Origin: an uncultured Clostridia bacterium
GTDB taxonomy: Bacteria > Bacillota > Clostridia > TANB77 > CAG-508
DNA: 17,497 bases
Reading direction: 5' to 3'
NCBI GenBank assembly: GCA_934183325.1
Contig: CAKPSH010000023.1
Coordinates: forward strand, 1-17,497
Below are positions 14,106-17,497 of the stretch, in pieces (the stretch's first letter is position 1; each line of letters begins with the position of its first letter). Below the pieces are notes generated by a model, which was given only the letters and a program-made list of their open reading frames with translations, searched no databases and was not told the origin of the DNA. Made by a program: the position numbers and the translations under genes.

Positions 14106-16104
14106 AGCATACTTCAGAATATGGATTATGTGTTTTATAATTTCTTATAGCAATTCTTCTACTATCAATTATATTTTTTGGCAAATCATCTATGTCACAC
14201 CATTTTATTTCAGATATTTTATCAGGCTCATTAATTTTAGGTTCCCCTTTCCATTTCTTTACTACAAAATATCCATTATAATATATTGCTTCACTTATAT
14301 CATGTATTAATGTAACAAAATTTATATCTGCATTTTCGATATCTATTCCTATTTCTTCTTTTGTTTCTCTAATTAATGCCATTGACATTGTTTCTTTATC
14401 TTCTACATGACCTGTAGCTCCAAAGTCATAAAATCCATCCATATATCCTGTATTTTTTCTCTTCTGTAATAATATTTGTTCTTTTCCATTATTATTTCTT
14501 ATTAGCATTAGCATTGCAGTTGATGGAGTCTTAAATCTTTCTCTACTATGATTACACATATCTCTTGCTTCTTTCTTCATAAAAGTTAATTTTTCATTCA
14601 ATCTATCATAATGTTCTCTTGAATCACATTTTATCTCTTTAATATCTCCAATTTTATTTTTTGAATATTTATTATAATATCCTATTCCTTCTTGAATTTT
14701 ACCTTCACTAACGTCATAATGACCTAAGTTTATTAATGTAAATAAATCTAGCCATTTCTCTTCCGAGAACCTTTCTTTTTCTATATATTCGTCGATTATA
14801 CAATAATCTGAATTGTTATACAATTTTACCAAACTTTCTTTACTTAAGTCCATAGTTTCAAGCAATGTTTCTGAAATTTTTCTTAATTCTTGTTTTTTTA
14901 TTATTCCTTCATTTATGTAATCTTGTATAACTCTTATTGCATAATATAATGTAGTTTTCTTTTCCTCTAAAATTGCTGCACCTGCATAATCCCTTATATT
15001 TATTAATTTTGATCTTATTACAGCTTTATGATTAACTTCATCAACAATTCTTAATCTATTCTTATAACCTTTATCTAGAAAAGAATATGCTATTATATTT
15101 TCTAAATTTGCCTTTATTATATCTTCATAACTATCACAATAAATATTTTTTAAATCTGTAAGTTGTTGATTTCCCCAAAATGCAACATTACCATTATAAT
15201 TTACCCAAAAATTAAAACCTAATGTTCCATTTTTATTTAAAATTACAGCTGGGTTATCAAAAGCACTATTTTCCATATCATCATCAAATATTCTTATTGC
15301 TTCTCTTGTTTTGTCGGTTTCTTTATTCAAATCTGGTCTTAAATTAGAATAAAAAGTTTTTGCTATTCCAACATATATAACATACCCTGTGTCAAAATTT
15401 AATCTACATCTATATGGGCTTATTTTTATTACTTCTTCATTATCAGAAATTCCTGTTTCATCAGTTTTAAATATTTCAAAATCTTTTCTTTCATTCATTA
15501 TTTGTTCTATTGTCTCATCACCAATTAATGTATGTAATTGTAATTCAAAATCTGGCTCATCATAAAAATATTTTTTATAAATGTCAATTATATTATTTAT
15601 TAATTCTTTTCCTATTTGCTTAACATGCCATTTGTCTACACTTAGTCTTAGTATTAATTTTGTTGGATTCTCCCTTTTACAAAAATGTTCATATAATTCA
15701 AATATTACAGATTTCGCCTTTTGATAGTTTTGTCCCCACATTCCATTTGTTACTAGTATTAATCGATCTGTTTTTACTTTTTCAACTATTTTAGTTATTT
15801 GTTTAAATTTTTTAAATGGTTCTCCTCCACCTATTACTAATAGGTATCCATTATTTGATTTATTTATAAATTCAATAAACTTGTCTATTCCTAAATCTGA
15901 AAACTCGCATTCTTCTGGTGTATCTCTTTCCGTCTTTTTTCCTGACTTAAAAAAGCAATGTGCACATCCTGCATCACAAAATTTAGTTGGGAATATACTT
16001 GCTAAGCTTTTTCCTTCAAACTTTTTTCTCCTTTCTGCAGGTATTTTTACATTTTTTATAATTTCGTCAATATAATTTTGTGGATTAGAAAAAATATTAG
16101 TCAT
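14104..16104 (-). CDS. Radical SAM - Nudix fusion protein
   Basis: This 666-residue protein has two enzyme domains. Near the N-terminus FCDAGCAHCFF gives the CX3CX2C cluster (Cys43, Cys47, Cys50) that binds the [4Fe-4S] of radical SAM enzymes; IGGGEPF at 91-97 is the SAM-binding GGEP motif. A segment with a GTLGFNFWVNYNGNVAFWG stretch resembles the start of a SPASM-like C-terminal region but lacks its cysteines. After a helical middle (about 370-510), a Nudix domain follows: ILLQKRKNTGYMDGFYDF, then the complete Nudix box GHVEDKE(x7)RETKEEIGI at 565-587. Nudix enzymes cut nucleoside diphosphate linkages. The substrate of either half is unknown. GAAGGAGAG precedes the ATG, 18 bases after the upstream gene, so the two are co-transcribed and probably functional partners. 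Confidence 0.88.
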   Translation of the reverse strand: MTNIFSNPQNYIDEIIKNVKIPAERRKKFEGKSLASIFPTKFCDAGCAHCFFKSGKKTERDTPEECEFSDLGIDKFIEFINKSNNGYLLVIGGGEPFKKFKQITKIVEKVKTDRLILVTNGMWGQNYQKAKSVIFELYEHFCKRENPTKLILRLSVDKWHVKQIGKELINNIIDIYKKYFYDEPDFELQLHTLIGDETIEQIMNERKDFEIFKTDETGISDNEEVIKISPYRCRLNFDTGYVIYVGIAKTFYSNLRPDLNKETDKTREAIRIFDDDMENSAFDNPAVILNKNGTLGFNFWVNYNGNVAFWGNQQLTDLKNIYCDSYEDIIKANLENIIAYSFLDKGYKNRLRIVDEVNHKAVIRSKLINIRDYAGAAILEEKKTTLYYAIRVIQDYINEGIIKKQELRKISETLLETMDLSKESLVKLYNNSDYCIIDEYIEKERFSEEKWLDLFTLINLGHYDVSEGKIQEGIGYYNKYSKNKIGDIKEIKCDSREHYDRLNEKLTFMKKEARDMCNHSRERFKTPSTAMLMLIRNNNGKEQILLQKRKNTGYMDGFYDFGATGHVEDKETMSMALIRETKEEIGIDIENADINFVTLIHDISEAIYYNGYFVVKKWKGEPKINEPDKISEIKWCDIDDLPKNIIDSRRIAIRNYKTHNPYSEVC

Positions 16105-16122
16105 AGGCTTTTCTCTCCTTCG

Positions 16123-16881
16123 TTATCTTTCATTTTCTTGTCCAACAATTCCATTTATAATTTTTAAATCATCTTGTGAATCCCAATCTATAAACTGGAA
16201 CTTGTCTTTCTCTAATAAATATTCTAAACTAAATTGATTAATTCCTAATTTTATTAAATATTCTGATAAATCTATTATATGTTCGTGTTGTCTTTCTATT
16301 TCTTTTACTATTTGTATAAATTGTTCAACTAATTGTTGTTTTGACATTGTTTCAGTATCAGGAATATTAATTTCTTCTATACTATATCTTCTTCCCCAAT
16401 TTATTCTACTTGCTCTTAAGTAAGTAGAATCCGTATGTATTCCTTCTAGTTTTCTATGACTAGCATTCCACACTTGTTCTATGGTTTGAGATGTATATAA
16501 TCCTTCTGTACAACTAAATTGAGTTCTTAAATCAAAAGAGATTCTTCCTACTGAAAAATTTTTATCCTTACCTTGAACTTTCTTGCAATACCAAAATTCA
16601 TCAACATCTTTCTCTTTTATTTTCTCTCTTGCTTCATCTAATTCTTGCAAATTTCTTACGTTAATATTAGGTAATTTATGTAATTGTCTATTATCCACTA
16701 AAGATATAGTATATAAACTATTTTCTCCTCTATTAGCATACATATCTTTACGAATTTCTTCAATCATTAATTCACTTTTTTTGTATCTATGAATGTCCCT
16801 TTCTAATTCCTCCATCGTTCTTAATCCAAATCTTTGCAATACTAAATGTTTTTTCCATTTTATTGGTTCAGTAATCCTCAT
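16123..16881 (-). CDS. Unrecognised 252-residue partner of the radical SAM-Nudix protein
   Basis: The family is not recognised. The start is MRITEPIKWKKH at 16881, because ATGGAGGTATTC gives a strong ribosome binding site there; an ORF opening at 16950 reads through the terminator hairpin of the previous gene and is wrong. The protein is soluble, with a charged N-terminal helix region (MEELERDIHRYKK, about 23-35), a probable beta-rich core with FSVGRISFDLRTQF near 110-123 and EQVWNASHRKLEGI near 135-148, and a last part with SLEYLLEKDKFQFIDWDSQDD near 220-240. The alternating strand pattern and the ending with Glu and Asp pairs faintly recall ATP-grasp or kinase-like metal sites, but this is weak. 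No cysteine cluster. Its stop is 18 bases before the radical SAM gene. Confidence 0.7.
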   Translation of the reverse strand: MRITEPIKWKKHLVLQRFGLRTMEELERDIHRYKKSELMIEEIRKDMYANRGENSLYTISLVDNRQLHKLPNINVRNLQELDEAREKIKEKDVDEFWYCKKVQGKDKNFSVGRISFDLRTQFSCTEGLYTSQTIEQVWNASHRKLEGIHTDSTYLRASRINWGRRYSIEEINIPDTETMSKQQLVEQFIQIVKEIERQHEHIIDLSEYLIKLGINQFSLEYLLEKDKFQFIDWDSQDDLKIINGIVGQENER

Positions 16882-16905
16882 GAATACCTCCATATTATAT
16901 ATTTC

Positions 16906-16946
16906 AAAGAGCCTGCCTAAAAGTGAATACTTTTGGCAGGCTCTTT
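16906..16946 (-). terminator. Strong hairpin terminator after the gene at 16954
   Basis: AAAGAGCCTGCC and GGCAGGCTCTTT form a 12-bp stem, extended by AAAAGT / ACTTTT across a one-base bulge, with loop GAAT. It starts 7 bases after the stop of the upstream gene (minus strand). The following T-run is only three bases (CTCTTTGAAAT), so read-through into the radical SAM operon is possible. Confidence 0.8.
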
Positions 16947-16953
16947 TCATAAT

Positions 16954-17226
16954 TTAATAGTTCAATTCTCCATTCTTAATATGAACAGGGGTGAGTAGGA
17001 AATCGGCTTCGTCCTCCAAACGTACTTTCACATATCGAAATCCCTCATACAGATTTCTCAATGCACCAAGTTCAATTTTTTCGTTAGGAGTCAAAGATGA
17101 TTCTCCTTTTGCATAAAGTCTTCCCAGTTTTTCAAGTACCTCCTTCTTTTCAGCTAAAGTTGCCCTTCTTGCCATCAGAATGCCTTTATGGTAGTCATAC
17201 CATATCAGCACCAGTACTTGACACAT
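16954..17226 (-). CDS. Small unknown protein (90 residues as called here)
   Basis: The family is not recognised. The open frame runs to an ATG at 17289 (111 residues), but that ATG is directly after a TATAAT (complement of 17294-17299) and has no ribosome binding site. The ATG at 17226 has AAAGGA 8 bases upstream and is preferred; the ATG at 17175 also has AAAGG (73 residues, starting MARRATLAEKKEVLEKLG). The C-terminal 70 residues look like a folded helical domain (SLTPNEKIELGALRNLYEG, with KVRLEDEADF). Base composition is visibly richer in G+C than flanking genes, suggesting transfer. It has its own terminator. Confidence 0.6.
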   Translation of the reverse strand: MCQVLVLIWYDYHKGILMARRATLAEKKEVLEKLGRLYAKGESSLTPNEKIELGALRNLYEGFRYVKVRLEDEADFLLTPVHIKNGELNY

Positions 17227-17384
17227 TCCTCGTTTCCTTTCTCTTGTAAATGCTGAATCCAGCATTGGCTTTTGCTTTCTTACATCCATTATTATACATC
17301 ATATTTTAGAATATTGCACTATATATTTTAATTTTCGTATGACATAATTGTATTTTTCTTTACATTATTACACATATTATTATT

Positions 17385-17443
17385 GAAAATGTTATTTTTT
17401 CAACAATGATTTTTTTAAACTAAAAAACAAGAATAACATTTTC
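17385..17443. repeat. Inverted repeat with 12-bp arms
   Basis: GAAAATGTTATT (17385-17396) and AATAACATTTTC (17432-17443) are perfect inverted copies 35 bases apart; right beside it is a small GTGCC-AGA-GGCAC hairpin (17447-17459). The arms bracket the stop codon of the possible partial frame from the right edge, so this may be its terminator, or the end of a mobile element lying beyond the window. Confidence 0.5.
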
Positions 17444-17497
17444 TAAGTGCCAGAGGCACATAAGAAAATTTAATTCTTCCATAATTATCTTCTAAGG
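17415..17497 (-). CDS. Possible C-terminal end of a gene entering from the right edge
   Basis: One minus-strand frame is open from the edge to TAA at 17415 and reads EDNYGRIKFSYVPLALRK and a short tail. The composition is protein-like and the other two frames close at once at the edge. A competing start in another frame would give only 20 residues (MEELNFLMCLWHL). Too short to identify. Confidence 0.25.
   Translation of the reverse strand, partial: LEDNYGRIKFSYVPLALRKCYSCFLV

Noticed and set aside
16882..16950. N-terminal extension of the 252-residue protein from an ATG at 16950
   Set aside because: The added residues are encoded by the terminator hairpin of the previous gene; a strong GGAGG is placed for the ATG at 16881.

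Overview
The window comes from a low-GC, Gram-positive-type bacterium (Bacillota; probably an anaerobic gut member of the Clostridia or a related class). The evidence is the very AT-rich coding, strong AGGAGG-type ribosome binding sites, sigma-A promoters with 17-bp spacers, and TGA used as a normal stop codon. A superoxide reductase (desulfoferrodoxin-like) N-terminus at the left edge fits an anaerobe. No rRNA, tRNA, CRISPR array, integrase or complete insertion sequence was seen.

Layout. 1-2264 (minus strand): the start of a superoxide reductase gene, a small two-TM membrane protein, a gene remnant beside a 34-bp perfect palindrome, a HIT-family hydrolase and an HhH-GPD-type DNA glycosylase in tandem, then a 35-codon stub of a Rossmann NAD-binding protein. 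2363-4575 (plus): a PlsC-like acyltransferase and an unknown protein built of two 126-residue repeats, each with its own promoter, closed by a two-sided hairpin terminator. 4585-9383 (minus): an operon of GT8 glycosyltransferase, GT8-PlsC fusion and a second PlsC-like acyltransferase, followed on the same strand by a membrane diguanylate cyclase with its own promoter. This looks like a glycolipid or acylated-glycan assembly locus; the lone acyltransferase at 2473 is a paralog of the fusion's C-terminal half.

9525-10817 (plus): a 25-residue lysine/asparagine-rich peptide gene, then two tandem single-gene cassettes. Their promoters, leaders and terminators are nearly identical, while their coding regions are diverged paralogs of an unrecognised family. 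These cassettes are clearly richer in G+C than the surroundings and look acquired. 10872-13709 (minus): a complete uvrA. 13882-14105: a 224-bp imperfect palindrome with perfect 19-bp terminal inverted repeats (MITE-like or a structured RNA), ending in the stop codon of the next gene. 14104-16881 (minus): a two-gene operon of an unrecognised 252-residue protein and a 666-residue radical SAM-Nudix fusion. This is the best candidate here for an undescribed enzymatic system. 16954-17497 (minus): a small unknown gene with a strong terminator, then an AT-rich stretch with inverted repeats and possibly the tail of a gene entering from the right edge.

Several ORFs open at TTG codons that lie in promoters or Shine-Dalgarno sequences, or run back through a terminator; those starts have been corrected here. 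All function calls rest on motif recognition by eye, not on database searches.
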